This document shows positions 50,740 through 59,450 of a stretch of 64,000 nt of DNA, piece by piece. Below the pieces are notes generated by a model. That model saw nothing but the letters and a program-made list of their open reading frames with translations, was not told the DNA's origin and did no database searches. The DNA lies in assembly GCA_022711665.1 (NCBI GenBank), contig JAKLEN010000002.1, positions 372,001-436,000 on the forward strand. Direction: 5' to 3'. The DNA is from Acidobacteriota bacterium (lineage in GTDB: Bacteria > Acidobacteriota > Aminicenantia > Aminicenantales > Saccharicenantaceae). Every line of letters begins with the position of its first letter. The stretch's first letter is position 1. Position numbers and translations under genes: made by a program.

Positions 50740-53700
50740 ATGATATCGAAATTCTTCCTGAAACGCCCCGTTTTCGCCTGGGTCATCGCCATCGCCATGA
50801 TGGCCGCGGGCGCCCTGGCGATCTATATCCTGCCCATCGCCCAATACCCGCCGATCGCCCCGCCGTCCATCGCCATTTCCGCCTATTACCCCGGCGGCTC
50901 TGCGGAGACGGTCGAGAACAGCGTCACTCAGATCATCGAGCAGAAGATGACCGGCTTCGACAACCTGCTCTACATGTCGGCCACGAGCGACTCGTCCGGC
51001 GCGTCCCGCCTGGAGATGACCTTCGCCCCGGGCACGGACCCCGACCTGGCCTGGGCCCAGGTCCAGAACCGGCTCCAGATGGCCATGGCCAACCTGCCCT
51101 CGGTCATCCAGACCCAGGGCGTGACGGTGACCAAGTCCACCCGGAACTACCTGATGGTCATCGGCCTGATCTCCGAGGACGGCAGCATGGACGGCAAGGA
51201 CCTGATGGACTACGCCAAGTCCAACCTGGAAAAGGTCGTCGCCCGCGTCCCCGGCGTCGGCGAGGTGTCGTCCTTCGGCTCCGACTACGCCCTGCGCGTC
51301 TGGCTCAACCCGGACAAGCTCACGGACTACCGCCTGACCATCGCGGACGTCATCGCCGCCCTGCGCTCCTATAACGTCGAGGTCTCGGCCGGCCAGTTCG
51401 GCGGCATGCCGGCGGTGCCCGGCCAGCGGCTGAACGCCTCGATCATCGTCCAGAACATGCTCCAGAAGCCCGACGAGTTCGCCCGCATTCCCCTGCGCAC
51501 GAACCCGGACGGCTCGGTCGTCCGGATCAGCGACGTCGGCCGGACCGAGCTCGGCACCCAGTTCTACAACGCCGAGGTCTACTACAACAGCCAGCCGGCC
51601 GCCGGCGTGGCCGTCCGTCAGGCCGCCGGGGCCAACGCCATGAAGACGGCCGCGGCCGTAAAGGCCAAGATGGAAGAGATGAGCCGCTACTTCCCGGCCG
51701 GCGTCAAGGTCACCTATCTCAACGACATGACGCCCTTCATCCGGGTGTCCATCAACGAGGTCTTCAAGACCCTTATCGTGGCCGTCCTGCTGGTCTTCCT
51801 CATCATGTGGCTTTTCCTGGGCAACTTCCGGGCCACGCTCATCCCGACCATCGCCGTCCCGGTCGTCCTCCTGGGCACGTTCGCGCTGCTGGCGCTCTTC
51901 GGCTACAGCATCAACATGCTGACGATGTTCGCCATGGTCATGGCCATAGGCTTGCTGGTCGACGACGCCATCGTCGTCGTCGAGAACGTCGAACGGATCA
52001 TGTCCGAGGAAGGGCTCTCGCCCCGCGAGGCGACGGCCAAGTCGATGGGCCAGATCACCAGCGCCCTCATCGGCATCGGCCTCGTGCTCTCGGCGGTCTT
52101 CGTGCCCATGGCCTTCTTCGCCGGCTCGACCGGCGTCATCTACCGCCAGTTCTCCATCACCATCGTCACGGCCATGATGCTCTCGGTCGTCGTGGCCTTG
52201 GTCCTGACGCCGGTCCTCTGCGCCTCGATCCTCAAGCCGGTCGCCGCCGGGCACGATACGTCCGAGTCCACCTTCCGTCTGCTGCGGCCGTTCTTCAAAA
52301 GGTTCAACCGCGGCTTCTACCGCCTGCGCGACTGGTACACGCGGCTGGTCGGCCGCGCGCTGACCAAGAGGAAGCGGTACGTCGCGGCCTTCGTCCTGAT
52401 CGTCGCCCTCCTGGGCGTCATGTACCTCCGCATGCCGACTTCCTATCTGCCCGACGAGGACCAGGGCGGCTTGCTCTGCCAGGTGACCCTGCCGCGGGGC
52501 AGCACGTTCGAACAGACCAAGGCCGTCATGGGCCAGGTCCAGGACTATTTCGAGCGGAACGAGAAGGAGGCCGTCGAGTCGTGCATGGGCATCGTCGGCG
52601 CCGGGTTCGCCGGCAGCGGCCAGAACGTCAGCATGCTTTTCGTCAAGCTCAAGGACTGGGAGCTCCGCCAGGCCAAAGCCCTCCGGGTCAAGGCCGTCGT
52701 GAACAGGGCCAACGCGGCCCTGTCCCGGATCCGCAACGCCGCCATCTATGTCCTCGCGCCCGCGGCCGTGACCGAGCTGGGCATGACCTCCGGGTTCGAC
52801 CTGGAGCTGCTCGACATGGGCGGCCTCGGCCACGAGGCCCTGACGGCCGCCCGCAACCAGCTTCTCGGCCTGGCGGCCCGTGACCCGCGGCTGACCGGCG
52901 TCCGCCCCAACGGCCTTGAGGACGTGCCGCAGTACCGGGTCGACGTGGACTGGGACAAGGCCGGCGCGCTCGGCGTGCCCATCAGCTCGATCCACAGCAC
53001 CATCTCGGCCGCCTTCGGCAGCGCCTACGCCAACGACTTCATCCAGGGCGGCCGGATCAAGAGGGTCTTCGTCCAGGCCGACGCGCCCTACCGCATGCTG
53101 CCCCGTGACCTGGAACGCCTCTTCGTCCGGAACAACGCCGGCAAGATGGTCCCCTTCTCCGCCTTCGCGTCCGGCCGCTGGACCTCCGGCTCGCCGCGCC
53201 TGGAGCGCTACAACGGCTTCCCGGCCATGAACATCATGGGCCAGACCGCGCCCGGCGTCAGCTCGGGCGAGGCCATGAAGGCCATGGAGGAGGCCATCGC
53301 CAAGCTGCCGGCCGGGATCGGCTACGACTGGACCGGCCTGTCCTACCAGGAACGGCAGTCGAGCTCGCAGACCCTCCTGCTCTACGCCTTCTCCATCTTC
53401 GTCGTCTTCCTCTGCCTAGCCGCCCTCTACGAGAGCTGGGCCATCCCCATCTCGGTCCTGATGGCCCTGCCCCTCGGCGCGATCGGCGGCGTCATCGCCA
53501 CCTCCCTCCGCGGCCTGACCAACGGGGTCTACTTCCAGATCGGCCTGCTGACCACCCTAGGCCTGACGGCCAAGAACGCCATCCTCATCGTCCAGTTCTC
53601 CAAGGCCCGCGTGGAAGCGGGCATGGACCTCATCCAGGCCACCGTCGAGGCCGCCAAGCTGCGGCTCCGCCCGATCCTCATGACCTCGCTGGCCTTCGGC

Positions 53701-53913
53701 TTCGGCGTCCTGCCCCTGGCCGTCAGCACCGGCGCCGGGTCGGGGTCGCAGAACGCCATCGGCACAAGCGTCCTCGGCGGCATGATCACGGCCACCGTGC
53801 TGGTGCTCGTCTTTTCGCCCCTGTTCTACGTCCTGATAGAGAAGATTTCCGGGCTCGGCCGGAACCGAGCGCCGCGCGAAGCGAGCTTCGCCGAGCAATC
53901 GAAGGAAGAGTAA
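50740..53913 (+). CDS. RND multidrug efflux pump, inner-membrane HAE1 subunit (AcrB-like)
   Basis: A 1057-residue proton-driven transporter with 12 membrane helices and two large periplasmic loops. KFFLKRPVFAWVIAIAMMAA and PIAQYPPIAPPSIAISAYYP open the protein; the proton-relay Asp pair is in GLLVDDAIVVVENVERIM (helix 4) and the Lys in LTAKNAILIVQFSKAR (helix 10). The porter domain contains GSAETVENSVTQIIEQKM. HAE1 pumps export drugs, detergents or hydrophobic compounds. Spacing to the adaptor gene is 33 bases with ACGGAGATCCGAG before the ATG, and to the outer-membrane factor one base, so all three are co-transcribed. Confidence 0.95.
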   Translation: MISKFFLKRPVFAWVIAIAMMAAGALAIYILPIAQYPPIAPPSIAISAYYPGGSAETVENSVTQIIEQKMTGFDNLLYMSATSDSSGASRLEMTFAPGTDPDLAWAQVQNRLQMAMANLPSVIQTQGVTVTKSTRNYLMVIGLISEDGSMDGKDLMDYAKSNLEKVVARVPGVGEVSSFGSDYALRVWLNPDKLTDYRLTIADVIAALRSYNVEVSAGQFGGMPAVPGQRLNASIIVQNMLQKPDEFARIPLRTNPDGSVVRISDVGRTELGTQFYNAEVYYNSQPAAGVAVRQAAGANAMKTAAAVKAKMEEMSRYFPAGVKVTYLNDMTPFIRVSINEVFKTLIVAVLLVFLIMWLFLGNFRATLIPTIAVPVVLLGTFALLALFGYSINMLTMFAMVMAIGLLVDDAIVVVENVERIMSEEGLSPREATAKSMGQITSALIGIGLVLSAVFVPMAFFAGSTGVIYRQFSITIVTAMMLSVVVALVLTPVLCASILKPVAAGHDTSESTFRLLRPFFKRFNRGFYRLRDWYTRLVGRALTKRKRYVAAFVLIVALLGVMYLRMPTSYLPDEDQGGLLCQVTLPRGSTFEQTKAVMGQVQDYFERNEKEAVESCMGIVGAGFAGSGQNVSMLFVKLKDWELRQAKALRVKAVVNRANAALSRIRNAAIYVLAPAAVTELGMTSGFDLELLDMGGLGHEALTAARNQLLGLAARDPRLTGVRPNGLEDVPQYRVDVDWDKAGALGVPISSIHSTISAAFGSAYANDFIQGGRIKRVFVQADAPYRMLPRDLERLFVRNNAGKMVPFSAFASGRWTSGSPRLERYNGFPAMNIMGQTAPGVSSGEAMKAMEEAIAKLPAGIGYDWTGLSYQERQSSSQTLLLYAFSIFVVFLCLAALYESWAIPISVLMALPLGAIGGVIATSLRGLTNGVYFQIGLLTTLGLTAKNAILIVQFSKARVEAGMDLIQATVEAAKLRLRPILMTSLAFGFGVLPLAVSTGAGSGSQNAIGTSVLGGMITATVLVLVFSPLFYVLIEKISGLGRNRAPREASFAEQSKEE

Positions 53914-53914
53914 G

Positions 53915-55312
53915 ATGCGCACCAAGATCCTGTCCCTGGCCCTGGCCGTCCTCGTCCTGGGCGGCTGCACCATGATCCCGAAATACCGCCGGCCCGAGGC
54001 GCCGGTCCCCGCCGCCCTGCCGGCCGGCCCGGCCGCGACGGGCGGCTCCCCCGCCGCGCCGGCGGCGCCGGAGCCGGCCTGGCGGGAATTCTTCACCGAT
54101 CCCGGCCTGCGCGGCGTCATCGAGCTGGCCCTGGCCAATAACCGCGACCTGCGGATCGCGGCCCTCAACGTCGAAAAGATGCAGGCCGTCTACCGGATCC
54201 AGCGATCCAGCCTGTATCCGAGCGCCGCGGCGGCGGGCGGCGCCGACAACTACAGGATCCCGCGGCAGATGTCCTCGACCGGCAGCGCCTATACGGTCGA
54301 GCAGTACAGCGTCATGGGCTCCGCGTCGTGGGAGCTGGACCTCTTCGGCCGCCTTCGCAGCCTCAAGGCCCGGGCCCTGAACCAGTACCTGGCCACGGTC
54401 GAGGGGCGGAAGTCGGCCCAGATCTCCCTGGTGGCGGCCGTCGCCGGCTCCTACCTGTCCCTGGCGGCCGACCGCGAATCGCTCGATCTGGCCAAGGCGA
54501 CGCTCGAAGCCCAGAAAGCCTCTTATGCGCTGATCCGGAAAAGCCGGGAGGCCGGGGTCGCCTCGGACCTGACCCTGCGCCAGTCCCAGAGCCAGGTTGA
54601 AGCGGCCCGCGTCGACGTCGCCCGCTACACCGGGCTCGTGGCCGCTGACACGAACGCCCTGACGCTCCTGGCCGGGAGAGAGGTCCCGGCCGGCCTTCTG
54701 CCGGGCGGGCTGGCGGCGGTCGCCGAGCTGAAGGACGTCTCCGCCGGCCTGGATTCCGGCATCCTCCTCGAGCGGCCCGACATCCTGGCGGCCGAGTACC
54801 AGCTCAAGAGCATGAACGCCAACATCGGCGCCGCCCGGGCGGCCTTCTTCCCTCGCATCTCGCTGACCGCCGCCGCCGGCACCCTGGCGCCCGCCCTGGC
54901 CGGGCTGTTCGAGTCCGGGACGGGCTACTGGAGCTACGCGCCGCAGGTCGTCCAGCCGCTCTTCGCCGGGGGCTCCCTGGTCGCCGGCCTCAAGGCGGCC
55001 AAGGTCGACCGCGACATCGCCGTGGCCCAGTACGAGAAGGCCATCCAGACGGCCTTCCGCGAGGTCAGCGACGCCCTGGCCCTCCGCTCGGCCCTGGTCG
55101 AGCAGCTGGACGCCCAGCAATCCCTGGCCGAGGCCCTGGGCGAGAGCTTCCGCCTCTCCGAGGCCCGCTACAAAGAGGGCATCGACAGCTATCTCGGCGT
55201 CCTGGTGACCCAGCGGGCCTTCTACGACGCCCAGCGGGGACTCGTCGCGACCAGGCTGGCCCGCCGGGCCAATCAGGTCGCCCTCTACAAGATCCTGGGC
55301 GGAGGTTTGTGA
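53915..55312 (+). CDS. Outer-membrane efflux factor (OprM/NodT family) lipoprotein
   Basis: A 465-residue lipoprotein (ALAVLVLGGC lipobox) forming the trimeric channel of the efflux system. MIPKYRRPEAPVPAALP, WREFFTDPGLRGVIELALAN with NRDLRIAALNVEKMQA, SWELDLFGRLRSLKARALNQ and the second repeat (NANIGAARAAFFPRISLTAA) are classic OprM features, with two outer-membrane-efflux repeats. It follows the RND gene by one base. The operon TetR-adaptor-pump-channel is complete. The gap after it (55313-55399) holds nothing recognised. Confidence 0.93.
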   Translation: MRTKILSLALAVLVLGGCTMIPKYRRPEAPVPAALPAGPAATGGSPAAPAAPEPAWREFFTDPGLRGVIELALANNRDLRIAALNVEKMQAVYRIQRSSLYPSAAAAGGADNYRIPRQMSSTGSAYTVEQYSVMGSASWELDLFGRLRSLKARALNQYLATVEGRKSAQISLVAAVAGSYLSLAADRESLDLAKATLEAQKASYALIRKSREAGVASDLTLRQSQSQVEAARVDVARYTGLVAADTNALTLLAGREVPAGLLPGGLAAVAELKDVSAGLDSGILLERPDILAAEYQLKSMNANIGAARAAFFPRISLTAAAGTLAPALAGLFESGTGYWSYAPQVVQPLFAGGSLVAGLKAAKVDRDIAVAQYEKAIQTAFREVSDALALRSALVEQLDAQQSLAEALGESFRLSEARYKEGIDSYLGVLVTQRAFYDAQRGLVATRLARRANQVALYKILGGGL

Positions 55313-55399
55313 CCCCAGGCGCGGCGCCAAAGGCAGGCCGGGCGGCGTCGGGACCGGCGCCCTTCCCGGGCGGGAACGCGGCGAGTTGTCCGGGCAGGA

Positions 55400-57094
55400 T
55401 TAAAAGAACGTTCCGCCGAGCCGGGTGACCCCCGACGACGCCGTGAACGCGTTCCCGGCCGTCCCGCCGGAGTAGCCGATATCCCCAAGGTAGAGGCCTC
55501 CGAAGACATCGTCTCCCGTGGCGGTCCCGCCCGTGTAGACGGTGTACGCCGTTCCGGTCGCGATCATCGGAGAGGATATGATCATCGTCTCGAAGGACCT
55601 GGGCACGAAGAAGGCGAAAACCACCGTCCCGGTGCCGGTCTTGAGGGCCATGGTCCTTTCGGCCGTCAGCCGGCCCATGACGACGACGTTCTGGGTGCAG
55701 GCCGAGGCGGTCGGCTGTCCGGTGTTGGCGGCGATCCCGACCAGGATCCCCCCGGTGATGGCGAAGGGATGCCCGGGCTCGCTGTCGAACGAGCCTTCCG
55801 CGCCGCTGGACTGGCCTATGGCCACGATGACGCCTCCGGAGATCGTGGTCGGACCGTTGGAATCCGACGCGTCGCCGGACTGGGCCTTCAGATAGACGTA
55901 TCCGCCGCGGATCGTGATCGAATCTCCCGCGTTGATCCCGTCCTCGGTCGCGTTGACGACGATGTAGCCGCGGTTGATGACCAGGTCCGATTTCGCCTCG
56001 ATCCCCTCGGGACTCAGGGTCAGGCCGTCGCCGTTGATGTCGTCGGGCTCCGGGGTCCCCGTCGTCGTGACGTCGATGACGCCGTTGTTGATGATGACGT
56101 CCGGGTCAGGGTTGTCCGACGGGTCGCCGGGCGTCACCGTCTCGTCCTCGTCGATATCCCAGCCGGCCGTGATGGCTTTGCCGACGGACGTGACGTTGAT
56201 GCGCCCGCCGTTGACGACGATGTACCCTTTCCCGGCGCCGGCCGCGCCTTCCAGGCCCTCGACCCTGATCCCCTTGCTTTCGTCGCCGAGCGTCTCCCCG
56301 CGGGCGGCGACGGTCAGATTCCCGTCGTCGAAGATGAAGCCGTTCACAGATTGGACGGCGTTCTTGGCATTGACCGTGACGTTGAGCGTTCCGCCGCAGA
56401 TCCGGATATAGTCCTTGGCGTAGATGCCGTGCTTGTAGTTCCCCGTCACGGTCGTCGTCCCGTCGCCGCTGAAGATCACGGTCCCCTTGCAGAACAGGGC
56501 GCCCTTCTTGTCCAGGACGCTGGAGGTGGCCTGGTCCGTCAGCGTGCTGGTTGTCCCGGCCGCGGAGACGATGAAGGCCTTCTTCGACGATTCCAGGTCG
56601 AGCGCCGGGCCCTGGGCGGCATTTATCTCGACGCCGTTGAGATAGAGCTGGTACTGGCTGGAGCTGTTGACGACGAGCGTCCCGCTCAATGACCCGGCCA
56701 GGTTGTATCTGACGCCGGCGGCCGTGGAAGTGATCGTTATGCCGTAATCCGTCTGGGCAACGGAAACCCCGGCGAGGGGCGATACGCCTTCCGGCGTGAT
56801 GGTCTGGGTCGCCGGGTCGGCGGGATCGCCGGGCGATTTGGCGGTATTGGCGGTGAAATCGATGTCGACGGCATTGTCGAAAGCGTTGTTGGCCAGGATA
56901 TCCGCCGGATCGTAATGATGGGCCGGAGGGTCCGCTTCGGCCGCTACGGAAACCGCGAAAGGCGCGGCGTCGATCGTTGTCGCCGGTTCGGAGGTGGTCC
57001 CTCCGGTATCCGGGTCGTCGGCCGATCCTCCGCCGCTGCTGCAGGAAAGGCAAAGCAGGCAAGAAATCATGGCCAGAGCGAGCGTACGCCTCAT
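55400..57094 (-). CDS. Carbohydrate-binding (DUF4353/Cthe_2159-like) lipoprotein
   Basis: A 564-residue lipoprotein (LAMISCLLCLSC lipobox). The mature part begins with a Asp/Thr/Ser-rich stretch, then DFTANTAKSPGDPAD and a right-handed parallel beta-helix rich in short Gly/Asn/Val repeats: VRYNLAGSLSGTLVVNSSSQ, IYAKDYIRICGGTLNVTVNA, KAITAGWDIDEDETVTPGDP, INRGYIVVNATEDGINAGDS, ITIRGGYVYLKAQSGDASDS. The pattern of these rungs, with acidic residues for calcium, recalls Cthe_2159, a polygalacturonate-binding protein. Acts at the cell surface; binding partner is inference. GGAG precedes the ATG. Confidence 0.75.
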   Translation of the reverse strand: MRRTLALAMISCLLCLSCSSGGGSADDPDTGGTTSEPATTIDAAPFAVSVAAEADPPAHHYDPADILANNAFDNAVDIDFTANTAKSPGDPADPATQTITPEGVSPLAGVSVAQTDYGITITSTAAGVRYNLAGSLSGTLVVNSSSQYQLYLNGVEINAAQGPALDLESSKKAFIVSAAGTTSTLTDQATSSVLDKKGALFCKGTVIFSGDGTTTVTGNYKHGIYAKDYIRICGGTLNVTVNAKNAVQSVNGFIFDDGNLTVAARGETLGDESKGIRVEGLEGAAGAGKGYIVVNGGRINVTSVGKAITAGWDIDEDETVTPGDPSDNPDPDVIINNGVIDVTTTGTPEPDDINGDGLTLSPEGIEAKSDLVINRGYIVVNATEDGINAGDSITIRGGYVYLKAQSGDASDSNGPTTISGGVIVAIGQSSGAEGSFDSEPGHPFAITGGILVGIAANTGQPTASACTQNVVVMGRLTAERTMALKTGTGTVVFAFFVPRSFETMIISSPMIATGTAYTVYTGGTATGDDVFGGLYLGDIGYSGGTAGNAFTASSGVTRLGGTFF

Positions 57095-57203
57095 GGTTCT
57101 ATTCTCCGTTGGGGATTCTCTACATTCGATTGGACACCGGCGGGGCCGAGGTTATTCCCGGGGGGCTCCGGCCCGGGACCCGCGGATCGCCCGGGCCCAG
57201 GCG

Positions 57204-57887
57204 TCATCGGATCTCGATCTTTTCGCCCAGGAACCTCGGCCGTTTCCGGAGAAGGACATTCAGGACCGCGTTGACCCGGGCCAGCCGCTCCCGGGCATGG
57301 ACCTTGAGGCCGGAGGCTCCCCCGACGTCCCGGGCGTTGAAGCCGACCGCCTCCAGGCCCAGCGCCGCGGCGATGAAGATCGCCCGGCGGTTGTGGAATT
57401 CCTGCGAAATGACCGTGAAACGGGATTGGCCGAAGATCTCCTTGAGCCGGAAGACGGAGTCGTAGGTCCGGAAGCCGGCGTAATCCAGGAAGATATCGGC
57501 GTCCGGGATGCCCCGCTTGACCAGCTCCTGCTTCATGTCGCGAGGCTCGTTGTAGCTCGAATGGCGATTGTCGCCGCTGATCACGAGCTTGCGGACCTTC
57601 CCTTTCCCGTACAGCTCGACGGCCGCCGCGATCCTGTTGTCGAAATAGGGGTTCGGCCGGCGCGACCTCAGGTATTTCGAGGTGCCCAGGACCAGCCCGA
57701 CCCGGTTCGCCGGGATGGCGTCGGAGCTGTCGTAGACGGCACCCCCCGTCCGGCCGTCGACCCAGGAGTTCGCGCCCAGGACCAGGATCGCGGCCAGGGC
57801 CAGGCCGGCCGGAACGGCCCGCGTCAGGACCAGCCAGATGACCCGCTTCCGTTTTCTCATCACGACGACCAGCCCGGCCTGATCCAT
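57204..57887 (-). CDS. SanA/YdcF-like (DUF218) envelope protein
   Basis: A 227-residue protein with an N-terminal membrane anchor (AVPAGLALAAILVLGANSWV) and a periplasmic DUF218 domain. VGLVLGTSKYLRSRRPNPYF, AAAVELYGKGKVRKLVISGD, DIFLDYAGFRTYDSVFRLKE and FTVISQEFHNRRAIFIAAAL closely follow SanA, which affects envelope permeability and vancomycin sensitivity in enteric bacteria. Start is uncertain: ATG 57887 (used) or ATG 57860; neither has a strong ribosome-binding site. It follows the asparaginase-like gene by 23 bases and is probably co-transcribed with it. Confidence 0.85.
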   Translation of the reverse strand: MDQAGLVVVMRKRKRVIWLVLTRAVPAGLALAAILVLGANSWVDGRTGGAVYDSSDAIPANRVGLVLGTSKYLRSRRPNPYFDNRIAAAVELYGKGKVRKLVISGDNRHSSYNEPRDMKQELVKRGIPDADIFLDYAGFRTYDSVFRLKEIFGQSRFTVISQEFHNRRAIFIAAALGLEAVGFNARDVGGASGLKVHARERLARVNAVLNVLLRKRPRFLGEKIEIR

Positions 57888-57910
57888 CTTCCCGGCGGCG
57901 GGCCCGGCCG

Positions 57911-58405
57911 TCAGGCCTCGACCTCCTCGAACATGCCGGTCTTCCTGTTCTTGCGGACCTTGTCCCAGGGCAGGGCCCGGCCGTTCATGGCCACGTACAC
58001 GCCGTGCGGCAGGACCTGGACGAAGGCCAGGGCCGCGCCGAGATTGAACAGCCCGTCGGAGGAGCCGAACTTGTAGGGTATCATGGCCCCGGTGAGGACG
58101 ACGGTCTTGTCCAGGTTCGACTGGCCGAGCAGCCGGGCCGTGACCTCCATCCGGTCGGTCCCGTGGGTGATAAGGATGCGCTCGTGCGGCGCCGTCCGGC
58201 AGTTCTCGAGGATGCTCGTCCGGTCGGCGTCGGACATGTCGAGCGAATCGACCATCATCAGGGTCCGGACTTCGACCTTGAGGCCCGAACGCCCCAGGCG
58301 GAGCATCTCGCCGACGTGGGTGTCCTGGAAAAAGAGGTTGCCGCTGAGCTCGTCGTACTCCTTGTCGAACGTCCCGCCGGTTACCAGGATGCGGATGGTG
58401 CTCAT
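57911..58405 (-). CDS. Single-domain asparaginase-like protein
   Basis: A 164-residue protein matching only the N-terminal domain of type I/II L-asparaginases: IRILVTGGTFDKEYDELSGN (first nucleophile Thr region), RILITHGTDRMEVTARLLGQ (Thr-Asp of the second motif) and VVLTGAMIPYKFGSSDGLFN. Full-length enzymes are about 330 residues with a C-terminal domain; short single-domain forms are known in several bacteria, and a frame-internal truncation is not evident because the end is clean. Activity and quaternary structure are uncertain. The ATG at 58405 follows GGAGAAGC and has a near-ideal promoter upstream. Confidence 0.82.
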   Translation of the reverse strand: MSTIRILVTGGTFDKEYDELSGNLFFQDTHVGEMLRLGRSGLKVEVRTLMMVDSLDMSDADRTSILENCRTAPHERILITHGTDRMEVTARLLGQSNLDKTVVLTGAMIPYKFGSSDGLFNLGAALAFVQVLPHGVYVAMNGRALPWDKVRKNRKTGMFEEVEA

Positions 58406-58465
58406 GGGTGCTTCTCCAGCCTCCCCGCCGGCCGCCGATCGACGGCCGCGGGCGGCGCGCCGACC

Positions 58466-58494
58466 ATGATATTCAAGCCTCCCCGGCCTGTCAA
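58466..58494 (-). promoter_or_regulatory. Promoter of the asparaginase-SanA pair
   Basis: Minus-strand TTGACA (58489-58494), 17-base spacer, TATCAT (58466-58471); leader about 55 bases. Confidence 0.65.
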
Positions 58495-58614
58495 ACCGGC
58501 GGGACGACCCCTCCACCGGGATAACGATTAACAATTTAACGGGGTTGGCGGCCAGGGTCTCAGGGACCGGGCAATTCTTCCGACAAGCGTTAAACCAGGG
58601 CTCGCCATAGACCC

Positions 58615-58624
58615 GCTAATTAGC
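58615..58624. promoter_or_regulatory. AT-rich palindrome upstream of the NuoE-like operon
   Basis: GCTAATTAGC is a perfect 10-base palindrome about 19 bases upstream of the -35 box. GTTAAAC occurs at 58589-58595 and at 58677-58683, the latter at the predicted transcription start. These are candidate sites for the ribbon-helix-helix domain encoded by the first gene. The rest of 58406-58706 shows only the two promoters and is unusually AT-rich after 58520. Confidence 0.35.
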
Positions 58625-58642
58625 TGTTTTATCATTATTATG

Positions 58643-58671
58643 TTGACATTCCGGTAATGCCAGGATACAAT
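58643..58671 (+). promoter_or_regulatory. Promoter of the NuoE/F/G-like operon
   Basis: TTGACA (58643-58648), 17-base spacer, TACAAT (58666-58671), then about 28 bases of leader and GAGGAG before the ATG at 58707. One of the best consensus matches in the window. Confidence 0.75.
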
Positions 58672-58706
58672 AATATGTTAAACGGGTTAGCCCAGAGGAG
58701 TGTCAG

Positions 58707-59429
58707 ATGCCGCGTGAAAAGAACAAGAACAAGTTCGTCGGGATGCGCCTGAGCGAGGAACAGAACCAGGCCTTGAGCCGCCTCCAGAAGGACTCGAAGG
58801 CCAGCAAGAGCGACGTCCTGCTCCGGGGCCTGGAGCTCCTGAGCGAATACTACGCCCTGGGCCTGGACAAGCCGCCGCTGAGCCTCGACCTGCGCAGCCT
58901 CGAATCCGAGGCCATGCACCTGGCCGAAGCCATGAAGCAGGTCCAGGACAAGAAGCAGGCCGTCCGCCAGATGGTCCAGGAACTGGCCGACGTCGACCGG
59001 ATCCTGGATAAGTACCAGGGCCGTAAGAACGCCCTGATCCAGGTGCTCCTCGACATCCAGGCCCAGAACCACTGGCTTCCCAAGCCGGCCCTGATCTGGG
59101 TTTCCGAGCGGCTGGACGTGCCCCTGGCCCAGATCTATCAAGTCGCCACGTTCTACAAGGCCTTCAGCCTGGAGCCCCAGGGACGCCACAACGTCCAGGT
59201 CTGCCTGGGCACGGCCTGCCAGGTCCGCGGCGCCAAACGCCTTCTGGACAACGTGATCGGCGTGCTGGGCCTCCAGCCCGGCCAGACCGACGCCGGCCAA
59301 AGATTCACCCTGACCACGGTCAACTGCCTGGGCTGCTGCGCCCTGGGACCGGTGATGATGGTCGACGGCCAGTACTACAGCAAGCCCGGTCTCAAGGACA
59401 TCGAGCGGATCGCCGCGTCCTGCGATTGA
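58707..59429 (+). CDS. NuoE/HndA-like [2Fe-2S] subunit with N-terminal ribbon-helix-helix domain
   Basis: A 240-residue protein of two parts. Residues about 8-50 (KFVGMRLSEEQNQALSRLQK, then DSKASKSDVLLRGLELLSEY) fit the ribbon-helix-helix pattern of CopG/Arc-type DNA-binding domains: a short strand, a helix, a turn and a second helix. A helical linker (55-100) joins it to a NuoE-type thioredoxin-like domain (HWLPKPALIWVSERLDVPLA, QIYQVATFYKAFSLEPQGRH) with 2Fe-2S ligands C166, C171, C207 and C211. NuoE domains carry electrons beside the flavin subunit; the added DNA-binding domain suggests a redox-responsive autoregulator or an unusual dimerisation module. The frame is continuous and the start is well supported. 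It leads the operon. Confidence 0.83.
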   Translation: MPREKNKNKFVGMRLSEEQNQALSRLQKDSKASKSDVLLRGLELLSEYYALGLDKPPLSLDLRSLESEAMHLAEAMKQVQDKKQAVRQMVQELADVDRILDKYQGRKNALIQVLLDIQAQNHWLPKPALIWVSERLDVPLAQIYQVATFYKAFSLEPQGRHNVQVCLGTACQVRGAKRLLDNVIGVLGLQPGQTDAGQRFTLTTVNCLGCCALGPVMMVDGQYYSKPGLKDIERIAASCD

Positions 59430-59450
59430 GGCCCGAAAAGAGAGGCAATC

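Noticed and set aside
48721..52995. A very long open frame on the minus strand opposite the TetR-RND genes
   Set aside because: It is antisense to well-recognised genes, has low-complexity Arg/Gly/Asp-rich translation and no domain. Long antisense frames are expected at this GC content.
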